From the NCBI GenBank assembly GCA_900465665.1, contig UBJO01000025.1, positions 124,001 through 188,000 on the forward strand: 64,000 bases of DNA, written 5' to 3'. The translations under genes were made by a program, and so were the position numbers. Below, in pieces: positions 18,896 to 28,256 of this stretch (its first letter is position 1; each line of letters begins with the position of its first letter). Below the pieces are notes generated by a model, which saw nothing but the letters and a program-made list of their open reading frames with translations, made no database searches and was not told the origin of the DNA. This stretch comes from Hyphomicrobiales bacterium. Lineage in GTDB: Bacteria; Pseudomonadota; Alphaproteobacteria; Rhizobiales; Rhizobiaceae.

Positions 18896-21610
18896 ATGGA
18901 AAAAAGCCTCGCGCGGTATATCTGGTCGAACACGCGGCTGCAGCAGCTTTGGATTTTGGCAGTCGTCGCGCTCTCCATGGTGCCATACTTCCTGTCGTTC
19001 GACCTGCCCAAGCAGATCGTCAATGGACCTATTCAGGGCTCGGGCTTTGAGGGTGAAGGCGCCACGCAGACTTTCATGCATCTGTCCTACACCTTCCCGC
19101 TGATCGGAAAGGTGGAGTTCTTCCAGGGCGTCCAGCTCGGCCGCGAGCAGATGCTGATGGCTCTCAGCCTGGTATTCCTAGCGCTCGTCGTCCTCAACGG
19201 CCTTTTCAAATTTTACATCAATACCTACAAGGGCCGGCTTGGCGAGCGCATGTTACGGCGTATCCGCTTTCAGCTGATCGACCGTGTTCTGCGCTTCCCG
19301 CCCAATCATTTCAAGCGGGTGAAGTCCGCCGAAATCGCGACCATGATCAAGGACGAAGTCGAGCCCATGGGCGGCTTCACCGGGGACGCCTTCGTCTCGC
19401 CCGCCCTGCTCGGCGGCCAGGCGCTGACGGCGCTCGCCTTTATCATCGTGCAGAACTTCTGGCTGGGCATGATCGCGGCTGCGATCGTCGGTGTTCAAGC
19501 CGTTGTCATTCCCCGCATGCGCAAGCGGCTCTTGGAACTCGGTCGCCAGCGCCAGCTGACGGCGCGCGAGCTTTCCGGCCGTGTCGGCGAGATCGTGGAT
19601 GGTATCGGCACGATCCACGGCAACGACACGTCGAACCTGGAACGCGCCGACATCGCCGCGCGTCTCGGGCTCATCTTCTCGATTCGCTACGATCTTTATC
19701 AGTGGAAGTTCCTGGTCAAGTTCCTGAACAACTTTCTCGCGCAGGTCACCCCGTTTCTATTCTATGCGATCGGTGGTTATCTGGCGCTCCAGGGACGGCT
19801 CGATATCGGGCAGCTCGTGGCTGTCATCAGCGCCTACAAGGACCTGCCCGGCCCGTTGAAAGAGCTGATTGACTGGGACCAGATGCGCCAGGATGTGCAG
19901 GTCAAATACCAGCAGGTCTACGAGCAATTCAATGTCGAGCCCCTTATTGACGACAGCATTCACAAGGTCGCCATCGAGGACGTTGCGGCTTTGGCGGCAC
20001 CGATCGTTGTTACAAACCTTGCCGTCAGCGACGACAGCGGGGCCAAGCTGATCGATCACGTCTCCGTCGAAATCAAGCCGAACGAGACAGTCGCCGTCGT
20101 CGGCCCCAATTCAAGCGGCGCGGAAGCCTTCGCCGAGGCGCTCGGCCGCGTGGTCTGGCCGAATGCGGGCCGTATTACCATCGACGGAAAGGATCTGCTG
20201 GAACTACCAGAATCGGTCTCGGGCCGCAGGATTTCCTATGCATCTTCGGATATCTATTTTTTCCAGGGGACGCTGCGCGACAACCTTCTCTATGGTCTAA
20301 AGCATGCGCCCCTGAAAGATCCCGAATATGATGAACAGACCGCCCAGGAAGCCAAGTGGCATGCGGCTGAAGCGGTCAAGGCCGGCAATCCGACGCTCGA
20401 CCCGAACAGCGACTGGGTGGACTACCGAGCGGCTGGCGCGACAGGTCCAGACGATATCCTGACGGCCATGCGGCCAGCCTTAGACGCTGTGCTGATCACC
20501 GAGGATATTCTCGACCTCGCACTGCGCTCGACCGTCGATACGCACGTCCACACCAAACTTGCCGAACACATCGTCGATCTGCGCGCTGCGCTGCGCGAGA
20601 AAATGCAGCAGTCGGAACTTGGCAACATCGTCGTTCCCTTCGACTTCGACAGCTACAACGCGCAGGCCACCGTTGGCGAGAACCTGCTTTTCGGCTCCAT
20701 GAAGCGACCGATCATGAACAACCGGCGCCTGGCGGCGCATCCCTATTTCCAGACGCTGTTTAGGGAGACGGGACTGAGCAACGATCTTTACGCCATGGGC
20801 TTGGAAATCGCCGAGAATGCGGTTGAACTCTTCCACGACCTGCCCCCGGACCACCCATTCTTCCAGCAGCTGACTTTCATGACGGCGGACGACATTCCGA
20901 CCTATCAGGCGCTGCTGCAAAAGCTCAGCAGCCGCAAGTTCGACGACGCTACGCCGGAAGAACGCTCGGCAATCATCAGGTTGAGCTTCGCCTATATCGA
21001 ACCCCGCCACCGTTTCGGTCTACTGACCGACGAGTTAACTGCCAAGATCGTCAGCGCGCGCAAGCAGTTTCACGAGAATATTCCAGATGATCTGGCCGCC
21101 GTCATCGAGCGCTACGACCCCGAGCACTTCATTTCGTCGGCGAGCCTGATGGACAACGTTCTCTTCGGCCGTATCGCCTATCAGCGGGCCGACGCGTCGG
21201 AAAGCATCCGATCGATCATGGTCGGCCTCTTCGAAACGCTCGAACTGTTCGACGATGTCCTGTCGATAGGGCTCGAATTCGACGTCGGTTCCGGCGGCAA
21301 GCGTCTGACAATGGTTCAGCGCCAGAAGCTGAACTTGGCGCGAACGCTGCTTAGGCGTTCGGACTACATCATTCTCAATCGGCCGCTGACCGCCCTAGAC
21401 CAGCGCGTGCAGGACCAGATCACCAACAACCTCGTCAACCACCTGCATCACGAGGGCGAGCGGCCGGCGATCGTGTGGGTTCTTTCGAACGCCAAACTCG
21501 CCGCGCTTTTCGATCGCGTCCTGCTTTTCGACCGCGGAAGCCTTGTCGAGGCCGGCAATTATCCGGAACTTTCCGAACAGAACGGTATGTTCAAGGAACT
21601 GTTATCGTAA
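18896..21610 (+). CDS. ABC exporter-like membrane protein with degenerate ATPase motifs and a large insertion
   Basis: From ATG 18896 the protein has 904 residues. Residues 1-340 look like a type I ABC exporter membrane domain. The nucleotide-binding part begins near 370 but every catalytic motif is lost. The Walker A position reads G-P-N-S-S-G-A-E (403-410), without the lysine. The signature position reads L-T-M-V-Q (804-808). Walker B reads I-I-L-N-R (825-829), lacking both acidic residues. The H-loop has no histidine. About 330 extra residues sit between the Q-loop region and the signature, with three echoes of the post-Q-loop motif (T-L-R-D-N-L-L-Y-G at 459, T-V-G-E-N-L-L-F-G at 592, S-L-M-D-N-V-L-F-G at 750). 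The frame is intact over 2.7 kb, so it is maintained. A scaffold or regulated, non-ATPase role is inferred. An upstream start at 18848 is possible. Confidence 0.8.
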   Translation: MEKSLARYIWSNTRLQQLWILAVVALSMVPYFLSFDLPKQIVNGPIQGSGFEGEGATQTFMHLSYTFPLIGKVEFFQGVQLGREQMLMALSLVFLALVVLNGLFKFYINTYKGRLGERMLRRIRFQLIDRVLRFPPNHFKRVKSAEIATMIKDEVEPMGGFTGDAFVSPALLGGQALTALAFIIVQNFWLGMIAAAIVGVQAVVIPRMRKRLLELGRQRQLTARELSGRVGEIVDGIGTIHGNDTSNLERADIAARLGLIFSIRYDLYQWKFLVKFLNNFLAQVTPFLFYAIGGYLALQGRLDIGQLVAVISAYKDLPGPLKELIDWDQMRQDVQVKYQQVYEQFNVEPLIDDSIHKVAIEDVAALAAPIVVTNLAVSDDSGAKLIDHVSVEIKPNETVAVVGPNSSGAEAFAEALGRVVWPNAGRITIDGKDLLELPESVSGRRISYASSDIYFFQGTLRDNLLYGLKHAPLKDPEYDEQTAQEAKWHAAEAVKAGNPTLDPNSDWVDYRAAGATGPDDILTAMRPALDAVLITEDILDLALRSTVDTHVHTKLAEHIVDLRAALREKMQQSELGNIVVPFDFDSYNAQATVGENLLFGSMKRPIMNNRRLAAHPYFQTLFRETGLSNDLYAMGLEIAENAVELFHDLPPDHPFFQQLTFMTADDIPTYQALLQKLSSRKFDDATPEERSAIIRLSFAYIEPRHRFGLLTDELTAKIVSARKQFHENIPDDLAAVIERYDPEHFISSASLMDNVLFGRIAYQRADASESIRSIMVGLFETLELFDDVLSIGLEFDVGSGGKRLTMVQRQKLNLARTLLRRSDYIILNRPLTALDQRVQDQITNNLVNHLHHEGERPAIVWVLSNAKLAALFDRVLLFDRGSLVEAGNYPELSEQNGMFKELLS

Positions 21611-21703
21611 TATTCTACAGGGGCTACAAAAGTGACGTCCTGCCAAAAGGACGCATGTCATTCTAGCAAGCGTGCCACGAGCGCGCAGGGAGAAAAAAAG
21701 CTC

Positions 21704-22171
21704 ATGCTGCTGAGAGACGAAGTCGAGATGCTGCGGCGCGTGCCAATCTTTTCGCGGATTGCACCAGCCAAACTGAAACTTTTGGCCTTTACCTCGGACC
21801 GCATGACATATAGCGCTGGTCAGGATCTCTTCCGACAAGGTGACCCAGGTGACGCAGCCTACGTGGTCCTGTCGGGAACAGCCGACATTCTCGTTCGCTC
21901 GCCCGCTGGCGAGATCAAGGTCGCGGACGTTGATCCCAATTCCATCGTCGGTGAGATCGCGATCCTCTGCGACGTCTCCCGTACCGCAACCGTTCGCGCC
22001 ACGTCGGCGCTTGAGGTATTGCGGATTAGCAAGGAGCATTTCCTGAAGCTGCTGGGCGACTTTCCCGATATGGCAGTCGAGATCATGCGCGTCCTCGCAG
22101 ATCGCCTTAACCACACGACCGCCGAACTGACTGCGGCGCGGGCGGCGAAGAAGCCGCAAGCGGTGAATTGA
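21704..22171 (+). CDS. Stand-alone cyclic-nucleotide-binding domain protein
   Basis: ATG 21704 has an AGGGAG site about ten bases upstream and yields 155 residues; the open frame extends 24 codons further upstream without protein-like character. The whole protein is one cNMP-binding beta-barrel with flanking helices. The phosphate-binding cassette V-G-E-I-A-I-L (82-88) has the ribose-binding glutamate E84, and R93 in S-R-T-A can bind the cyclic phosphate, so it should bind cAMP or cGMP. There is no DNA-binding helix-turn-helix, unlike Crp. It lies 93 bases after the degenerate ABC gene and probably forms a unit with it. Confidence 0.87.
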   Translation: MLLRDEVEMLRRVPIFSRIAPAKLKLLAFTSDRMTYSAGQDLFRQGDPGDAAYVVLSGTADILVRSPAGEIKVADVDPNSIVGEIAILCDVSRTATVRATSALEVLRISKEHFLKLLGDFPDMAVEIMRVLADRLNHTTAELTAARAAKKPQAVN

Positions 22172-22205
22172 TTTGTCGTCTTAGCCGTTCATCATCGAAC
22201 CTAAA

Positions 22206-22239
22206 AAAGCCCGCCTGACCGTTCGCTCAGGCGGGCTTT
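22206..22239. terminator. Bidirectional rho-independent terminator
   Basis: A perfect 13-bp stem (22206-22218 with 22227-22239) closes an eight-base loop; A and T runs lie on either side. It separates the convergent cNMP-binding and MFS genes and should work in both directions. Confidence 0.93.
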
Positions 22240-22257
22240 GTCTATTCTTTATGACAA

Positions 22258-23589
22258 TCAATCTCGCTGTTCGAGCGCCCGGCTGAAGGCCAGAGCCGCC
22301 AGCGTACAGATCGCGCCTGACAGCAGGTAGTAACCGACGAATGTCAGCCCAAATCGGCTGGAAAGGCTGAGTGCGACAAGCGGCGCGAATCCGGCTCCAA
22401 CGAGCCACGCCAAATCGGAGGTAAACGCGGCGCCGGTGTAGCGATATCCGCGGCCGAAACGCGACGAGATCGAACCCGTGGCCTGGCCAAAGGACAGCCC
22501 GAGGACGCCGAAGCCGATGATCACGAACGCATCATGGCCTTTGGAACCCGAGCCCAGCATCATCGGTCCCACGAAGCTGAAGATCGCAATCAGCACCGCG
22601 CACGCCGCAAGCTGCCCGCGCCGGCCAATTCGATCGGCCATCAACCCGGATGCGATGATCGCCAGGATACCGACCATGGCGCCGACCGTCTGCACGAGCA
22701 TAAAGGCGCCAATCGGCTGATCGCCGTAAAGGCTCATCCAGCCGAGCGGGAAGATGGTGACAAGGTGGAACATCGCAAAGCTTGCCAGCGGTACGAATGC
22801 GCCGATCAGGATATCGCGGCCGTGGATGCGCACGACATCGCGAATAGGGGCGGCCTCTAGCTCATGCTGCTCCAGCGCCGTGCCAAATTCCTTTGTCATA
22901 ACCAGGCGAAGGCGCGCGAAGAGCGCAACCACGTTAATCGCGAAAGCCACGAAAAACGGATAGCGCCAACCCCAGCTGAGGAAATCTTCCGACGACAGGT
23001 TGGCGACGAAGTAGCCGAACAGCAGACTTGCCAACGCAAAGCCGATGGGTGCGCCGAGCTGCGGGATCATCGCATACCAGCCGCGGTGATTCTTTGGCGC
23101 ATTCAGCGCCAAGAGCGACGCCAAACCGTCCCATGCGCCACCGAGCGCGAAGCCCTGTCCCAGGCGAAACAGCGCCAGAAGCGCAATCGACCAGACGCCG
23201 ATCTCACTATAACCTGGCAGAAACGCAATGGACGCGGTTGATCCACCAAGCAGGAAAAGGGCGATGGTAAGCTTGGTGCCCCGGCCGTAGAGGCGGTCGA
23301 TCGTCATAAAGACCACCGAACCGACGGGACGTGCGAGAAACGCGAGCGAAAAAATCGCAAAAGAATAAAGTGTGGCCGTCAGCCTGTCCGGCGCGAACGG
23401 AAAGACAAGCTGCGGAAAAACCAGCACTGATGCCAGCCCGTAGACGAAGAAATCGAAAAACTCGGATGTACGCCCGATGACGACACCGATTGCAATGCTG
23501 CCCGGCGAAACCGGCTTGTCAGCATGTATTTGTCTCGCGTCACGTTCCATCGACGTGGACGAAGGACCATAGTTAGTCACATGAGCCAT
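22258..23589 (-). CDS. MFS transporter, metabolite:H+ symporter (MHS) family
   Basis: The 443-residue protein has 12 predicted membrane segments and the MHS signature: the F-F-D-F-F-V-Y-G motif in helix 1, the A-R-P-V-G loop 2-3 and D-R-I-G-R-R between helices 8 and 9. Relatives (ShiA, KgtP, ProP, YhjE) import carboxylates, shikimate or betaine with protons; the substrate here cannot be told. The start at 23589 has GGGAGG ten bases upstream. It is a single-gene unit ending at the shared terminator. Confidence 0.88.
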   Translation of the reverse strand: MAHVTNYGPSSTSMERDARQIHADKPVSPGSIAIGVVIGRTSEFFDFFVYGLASVLVFPQLVFPFAPDRLTATLYSFAIFSLAFLARPVGSVVFMTIDRLYGRGTKLTIALFLLGGSTASIAFLPGYSEIGVWSIALLALFRLGQGFALGGAWDGLASLLALNAPKNHRGWYAMIPQLGAPIGFALASLLFGYFVANLSSEDFLSWGWRYPFFVAFAINVVALFARLRLVMTKEFGTALEQHELEAAPIRDVVRIHGRDILIGAFVPLASFAMFHLVTIFPLGWMSLYGDQPIGAFMLVQTVGAMVGILAIIASGLMADRIGRRGQLAACAVLIAIFSFVGPMMLGSGSKGHDAFVIIGFGVLGLSFGQATGSISSRFGRGYRYTGAAFTSDLAWLVGAGFAPLVALSLSSRFGLTFVGYYLLSGAICTLAALAFSRALEQRD

Positions 23590-23975
23590 ATTCTAAACGC
23601 CTCCCTCGTTAAGACACTTGCGACAAAGCGTCTCAGGTGAGAGTTTGAACGAACTGTCGTGCTTATCAAGGGTGGAACGTCGAAAAAGTTTCACACCACC
23701 TTCGAAAATTGGCACCACGAGAAGAAATGTGCGCCAAAGCGTTAAAATAAGGCCCTGGACAGTGGTCGAAGGGGCTCCGAGGGATATATAGTTGCACGAA
23801 TGCGGCGGCGTGCAAAAAATGCCTACTCTCGCCGATTCAAGTTTTTGACATCGCACGCGCTCCGTCGTATCCCGCACTGCGGCAATTCTGCTGCGCTGCG
23901 ACCAAACACCTCATGTTGCTAAAAGTTATAGTGCTTTAGTCGCGGATCGGACGAAACAAAAAGAGCAATAACGAC
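23590..23975. other. Divergent intergenic region between MFS gene and cyoA
   Basis: These 386 bases carry the promoters for the MFS gene and the cyo operon. Apart from the candidate cyo promoter listed separately, I see no gene, repeat or RNA. Confidence 0.5.
23845..23873 (+). promoter_or_regulatory. Candidate sigma-70 promoter of the cyo operon
   Basis: TTGACA at 23845-23850 is followed after 17 bases by TATCCC at 23868-23873. The -35 is perfect and the -10 is weak. The position, about 100 bases upstream of cyoA, fits; no experimental support. Confidence 0.35.
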
Positions 23976-25130
23976 GTGCAAAAGCTGTCAAAGTTTTCCC
24001 GCCATCTCGTCATCCTGCCGCTATTCCTCATGCTCGCAGGATGTAACCTGGTGGTCATGTCGCCTTCCGGCGATATCGCCATGCAACAGCGAGACCTGAT
24101 CATCGTGTCAGTCCTGCTGATGCTGTTGATCATCATCCCGGTGATTTGTCTGACGCTGTTCTTCGCCTGGCGCTACCGCCAGTCGAACACCTCTGCCACG
24201 TATGATCCGGAATGGCACCATTCCACCCGTCTCGAAGTGGTCATCTGGTCCGCTCCGCTCGCAATCATCATCGTTCTGGGTGCGATCACCTGGATCACCA
24301 CGCACAAGCTCGATCCGTACCGTCCGCTCGACCGCATCGATGCGGAGCGCACGATTCCCGCCGACGTAAAACCCCTGACCGTCCAGGTCGTCGCTCTCGA
24401 CTGGAAATGGCTATTCTTCTACCCGGAACTGGGCATCGCGACCGTCAACGAACTGGCGGCCCCCGTCGATGTTCCCATCAATTTCGAGATCACCGCGTCG
24501 TCAGTGATGAACTCGTTCTATATCCCGGCGCTTGCTGGCCAGATCTATGCCATGCCAGGCATGCAGACCAAGCTTCACGCCGTGATCAACAAGGAAGGCG
24601 TGTTCGATGGCTTCTCCGCAAACTACAGCGGACCAGGCTTCTCGCACATGCGCTTCAAGTTCCATGGCATGAACCAGCAGGGCTTCGATACCTGGGTCGC
24701 CCAGGTCAAGAACCAGGGCACTGCGCTGAACCGCGACGCCTATCTCAAACTTGAGCGTCCGAGCGAGCGCGAGCCGGTTCGCTACTACGCGACCGCCGAC
24801 AAAGATCTCTACAACGCGATCCTGAACATGTGCGCCACTCCTGGCAAGATGTGCATGAGCGAGATGATGCACATCGACATGATGGGCGGCGCCGGCAAGG
24901 AAAGCCATGAGAACCGCGACAAGCTGAAGTTCGACGGCGAGCCGATCGACATCAATCTTCATGCACCGGCCACCGAAGCCGGCGAAGCGCCGCATGGCGC
25001 CGAGAGCATGGAGAGCATGCCTGGGATGGACGCCAAGCCCGAGACCGACGCCGCACCGGCGATGAATATGCAGCACGAGGGCCATACCATGCCGTCGTCC
25101 GACGCACGCGCGCCTGCTGCGACCAAATAA
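23976..25130 (+). CDS. cyoA: Cytochrome bo3-type ubiquinol oxidase subunit II
   Basis: The 384-residue lipoprotein starts with GTG 23976. The lipobox is L-A-G-C with C23 as the acylated residue, then two membrane helices (about 35-60 and 83-105) and a periplasmic cupredoxin-like domain that lacks the CuA cysteine ligands, as in quinol oxidases. The C-terminal 100 residues are rich in Met and His (M-M-H-I-D-M-M, M-N-M-Q-H-E-G-H-T-M), more than in the Escherichia coli protein; copper binding is a guess. It begins a cyoABCD operon and lies 49 bases from cyoB. Confidence 0.95.
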   Translation: MQKLSKFSRHLVILPLFLMLAGCNLVVMSPSGDIAMQQRDLIIVSVLLMLLIIIPVICLTLFFAWRYRQSNTSATYDPEWHHSTRLEVVIWSAPLAIIIVLGAITWITTHKLDPYRPLDRIDAERTIPADVKPLTVQVVALDWKWLFFYPELGIATVNELAAPVDVPINFEITASSVMNSFYIPALAGQIYAMPGMQTKLHAVINKEGVFDGFSANYSGPGFSHMRFKFHGMNQQGFDTWVAQVKNQGTALNRDAYLKLERPSEREPVRYYATADKDLYNAILNMCATPGKMCMSEMMHIDMMGGAGKESHENRDKLKFDGEPIDINLHAPATEAGEAPHGAESMESMPGMDAKPETDAAPAMNMQHEGHTMPSSDARAPAATK

Positions 25131-25179
25131 TTCAACCTGGCGCTTTGCGTCTTAAAGACACCAATGAACGGGTTACTCC

Positions 25180-27183
25180 ATGTTTTCCAATCCTGACCTT
25201 CTGAAGTTGATCTTCGGCCGGTTGACGATCGAGGCAATTCCTTACCACGAGCCGATCCTGGTCGCCACGTTTGGCGCCGTCGTGATCGGCGGGATCGCCG
25301 TCCTCGGTCTCATCACCTACTTCAAACTCTGGACCTATCTCTGGAAAGAGTGGTTCACCAGCGTCGACCACAAGAAGATCGGCATCATGTATGTCATTCT
25401 TGCCTTGGTGATGCTGCTGCGCGGCTTTGCCGACGCCCTCATGATGCGTACCCAGCAGGCGATGGCCTTCAACGGCAATCCCGGCATCTTCCCGCCTCAC
25501 CACTATGACCAGGTCTTCACGGCCCACGGCGTCATCATGATCTTCTTCATGGCCATGCCGTTCGTCACCGGCCTGATGAACCTCGTGGTTCCGCTGCAGA
25601 TCGGCGCACGCGACGTTTCCTTCCCCTTCCTGAACAACTTCTCGTTCTGGATGACGACGGCCGGCGCGATCCTGATCATGATGTCGCTGTTTGTCGGCGA
25701 GTTCGCTCGTACCGGCTGGCTGGCCTACCCGCCGCTCTCGGGCGTCGAGTATAGCCCGGGCGTGGGTGTCGACTACTACATCTGGGGCCTGCAGGTCGCA
25801 GGTATCGGAACGACATTGTCGGGTATCAACCTGATCGCGACGATCGTTAAGATGCGCGCACCCGGCATGACCATGATGAAGATGCCGGTCTTCACCTGGA
25901 CCTCGCTCTGCACCAACGTGCTGATCGTCGCCTCCTTCCCGATCCTGACCGCAACGCTCGCGCTTCTGTCGCTCGACCGCTACGCCGGGACGAACTTCTT
26001 CACCAATGACCTAGGTGGCAACCCGATGATGTATGTGAACCTCATCTGGATCTGGGGTCACCCTGAAGTTTACATCCTCGTGCTGCCTGCCTTCGGCATC
26101 TTCTCCGAAGTCGTCGCCACCTTCACCGGCAAGCGCCTGTTTGGTTATGCCTCGATGGTTTACGCCACCGTCGTCATCACCATCCTGTCGTACCTTGTCT
26201 GGCTGCACCACTTCTTCACCATGGGTTCGGGCGCAAGCGTCAACTCGTTCTTCGGAATCACCACGATGATCATTTCGATCCCGACAGGGGCGAAAATGTT
26301 CAACTGGCTGTTTACGATGTATCGCGGTCGTATTCGCTACGAAGTGCCGATGCTGTGGACGATCGGCTTCATGGTGACCTTCGTCATCGGCGGCATGACC
26401 GGCGTCATGCTGGCTATCCCGCCGGCCGACTTCGTCCTGCATAACTCGCTTTTCCTCATCGCCCACTTCCACAACGTCATCATCGGCGGCGTGGTGTTCG
26501 GCCTGATGGCCGGCGTGACCTATTGGTTCCCGAAGGCGTTCGGCTTCAAGCTCGATCCGTTCTGGGGCAAGATGTCCTTCTGGTTCTGGCTCGTCGGCTT
26601 CTACTTCGCCTTCATGCCACTTTACGTTCTGGGCTTGATGGGCGTCACCCGACGCATGTCGCAGTTCGAAGATCCGTCGCTGCAGATCTGGTTCATCATC
26701 GCTGCCTTCGGTGCGTTCCTGATCGCGCTCGGCATCGGTTCATTCCTGATCCAGCTCGTCGTCAGCTTCCTGAAGCGCGATCAGCTGCGTGACGACACGG
26801 GCGATCCCTGGGGTGCCCGTACGCTCGAGTGGTCGACCTCGTCGCCGCCTCCGGCCTACAACTTCGCGCTTACGCCGATCGTCTATGATCATGACAGCTG
26901 GTACGACATGAAGGCTCGCGGCCATGTTCGTCCGACGGAAGGCTTCAAGCCGATCCACATGCCGAAGAACACCGGTACCGGTGTCATCCTCGGTGCTCTG
27001 AGCGTCGTCTTCGGCTTCGCGATGATCTGGTACATCTGGTGGCTGGTCGCGGCCTCCGCGCTTGCCATGCTCGTGGTCACCATCGGCCATACCTTCAACT
27101 ACAAGCGTGACTTCTACATCCCCGTAGAGAAAGTCGTGGAAACGGAAGACAAGCGCACCAAGCTGCTTGCTGAGCAGGTGTAA
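25180..27183 (+). CDS. cyoB: Cytochrome bo3-type ubiquinol oxidase subunit I
   Basis: The 667-residue catalytic subunit reduces oxygen to water and pumps protons. The CuB ligands are present: the histidine of G-H-P-E-V-Y with its cross-linked tyrosine, and the H-H pair in W-L-H-H-F-F. Haem histidines appear in H-F-H-N-V-I, and the proton-channel region in the N-terminal third is conserved. The length equals that of typical CyoB (about 660). The next start, cyoC, lies four bases downstream. It is likely used under particular oxygen supply; no regulator is encoded nearby. Confidence 0.97.
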   Translation: MFSNPDLLKLIFGRLTIEAIPYHEPILVATFGAVVIGGIAVLGLITYFKLWTYLWKEWFTSVDHKKIGIMYVILALVMLLRGFADALMMRTQQAMAFNGNPGIFPPHHYDQVFTAHGVIMIFFMAMPFVTGLMNLVVPLQIGARDVSFPFLNNFSFWMTTAGAILIMMSLFVGEFARTGWLAYPPLSGVEYSPGVGVDYYIWGLQVAGIGTTLSGINLIATIVKMRAPGMTMMKMPVFTWTSLCTNVLIVASFPILTATLALLSLDRYAGTNFFTNDLGGNPMMYVNLIWIWGHPEVYILVLPAFGIFSEVVATFTGKRLFGYASMVYATVVITILSYLVWLHHFFTMGSGASVNSFFGITTMIISIPTGAKMFNWLFTMYRGRIRYEVPMLWTIGFMVTFVIGGMTGVMLAIPPADFVLHNSLFLIAHFHNVIIGGVVFGLMAGVTYWFPKAFGFKLDPFWGKMSFWFWLVGFYFAFMPLYVLGLMGVTRRMSQFEDPSLQIWFIIAAFGAFLIALGIGSFLIQLVVSFLKRDQLRDDTGDPWGARTLEWSTSSPPPAYNFALTPIVYDHDSWYDMKARGHVRPTEGFKPIHMPKNTGTGVILGALSVVFGFAMIWYIWWLVAASALAMLVVTIGHTFNYKRDFYIPVEKVVETEDKRTKLLAEQV

Positions 27184-27187
27184 GATC

Positions 27188-27808
27188 ATGAGCAAGACTG
27201 CAATCGATACGGCTGAAAAGCCCGAATTCTACCTGACGGAAGAGCATCATCCGGAAAACAGCACGATGCTGGGTTTCTGGCTCTACCTGATGAGCGACTG
27301 CCTGATCTTCGCGATCCTGTTCGCCACCTACGCCGTTCTCGGCCGCAATTATGCGGCCGGCCCGTCGCCGGCAGATCTCTTCGATTTGCCGCTGGTGGCG
27401 ATCAACACCTCGATGCTGCTCCTCTCCTCCATCACCTATGGCTTCGCCATGCTGCAGATGGAGCGGGCCAAGAAGGCAGAAACTCTGTTCTGGCTCGCCG
27501 TCACCGGCGTGTTCGGCGCCGTGTTCATCGCGCTCGAACTCTACGAGTTCATCCACCTGATCCACGAAGGTGCGGGCCCGCAGCGTTCGGCGTTCCTGTC
27601 GGCCTTCTTCACGCTGGTTGGCACGCACGGTCTGCACGTCACCTTCGGCATCATCTGGCTGGTGACGCTGATGGTGCAGGTTTCGATGCATGGCCTGATC
27701 CCCGAGAACAAGCGTCGCCTGATGTGCCTTTCGATGTTCTGGCACTTCCTCGACGTGGTCTGGATCGGCGTCTTCTCGATTGTTTATCTTATGGGAGTAC
27801 TCGGATGA
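27188..27808 (+). CDS. cyoC: Cytochrome bo3-type ubiquinol oxidase subunit III
   Basis: The 206-residue protein has five membrane helices and is the haem-copper oxidase subunit III, shorter than its cytochrome c oxidase counterpart as usual for quinol oxidases. [10 protein letters not shown] near residue 30 and the H-G-L-H-V-T-F-G segment near residue 144 are family motifs. ATG 27188 is preferred to an upstream in-frame start. Its stop overlaps the start of cyoD (ATGA). Confidence 0.95.
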   Translation: MSKTAIDTAEKPEFYLTEEHHPENSTMLGFWLYLMSDCLIFAILFATYAVLGRNYAAGPSPADLFDLPLVAINTSMLLLSSITYGFAMLQMERAKKAETLFWLAVTGVFGAVFIALELYEFIHLIHEGAGPQRSAFLSAFFTLVGTHGLHVTFGIIWLVTLMVQVSMHGLIPENKRRLMCLSMFWHFLDVVWIGVFSIVYLMGVLG

Positions 27809-28206
27809 GTTCGCACGCACCCGCACACGAGGATGCTCACGAGGCCCATCATGGGCACAGCCATGGGCATGAAGCGGCGCACGGCAGCTTCAAGAGCTAC
27901 ATGATCGGCTTCGTCCTGTCGGTCATCCTGACGGCCATTCCGTTCTGGCTCGTCATGGCCGGCGTCTTCGACAGCAAGGCTGTCACCGCTGCCCTGATCA
28001 TGATTTTCGGCGTGATCCAGATCGTCGTTCACATGATCTTCTTCCTGCACATGAACTCTCGCTCCGAGGGTGGCTGGACGTTGCTGGCGCTGATCTTCAC
28101 GATCCTGCTCGTGGTCATCGCACTCTCCGGCTCGCTCTGGGTCATGCATCATCTCAATACGAACATGATGCCGATGAGCCCGGAAATGATGAAAAACATG
28201 CCCTGA
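27805..28206 (+). CDS. cyoD: Cytochrome bo3-type ubiquinol oxidase subunit IV
   Basis: The 133-residue subunit has three membrane helices after residue 35 and assists assembly of the CuB site in related oxidases. The first 30 residues are very rich in histidine (about ten, in [12 protein letters not shown]), a tail not found in the E. coli protein and reminiscent of metal-binding termini. No cyoE (haem O synthase) follows, so this must be supplied elsewhere. Confidence 0.94.
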   Translation: MSSHAPAHEDAHEAHHGHSHGHEAAHGSFKSYMIGFVLSVILTAIPFWLVMAGVFDSKAVTAALIMIFGVIQIVVHMIFFLHMNSRSEGGWTLLALIFTILLVVIALSGSLWVMHHLNTNMMPMSPEMMKNMP

Positions 28207-28218
28207 CGGGCACAATGG

Positions 28219-28242
28219 ACGGGCGGCGGCAACGCCGCCCGT
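28219..28242 (+). promoter_or_regulatory. Perfect hairpin with GCAA tetraloop between cyoD and SURF1
   Basis: A perfect 10-bp G+C-rich stem (28219-28228 with 28233-28242) closes a four-base GCAA loop, the very stable GNRA type. There is no T run, so it is more likely an attenuator or mRNA-stabilising element than a full terminator. It supports a SURF1 start downstream of it. Confidence 0.6.
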
Positions 28243-28256
28243 TACGGTTTAAGACC

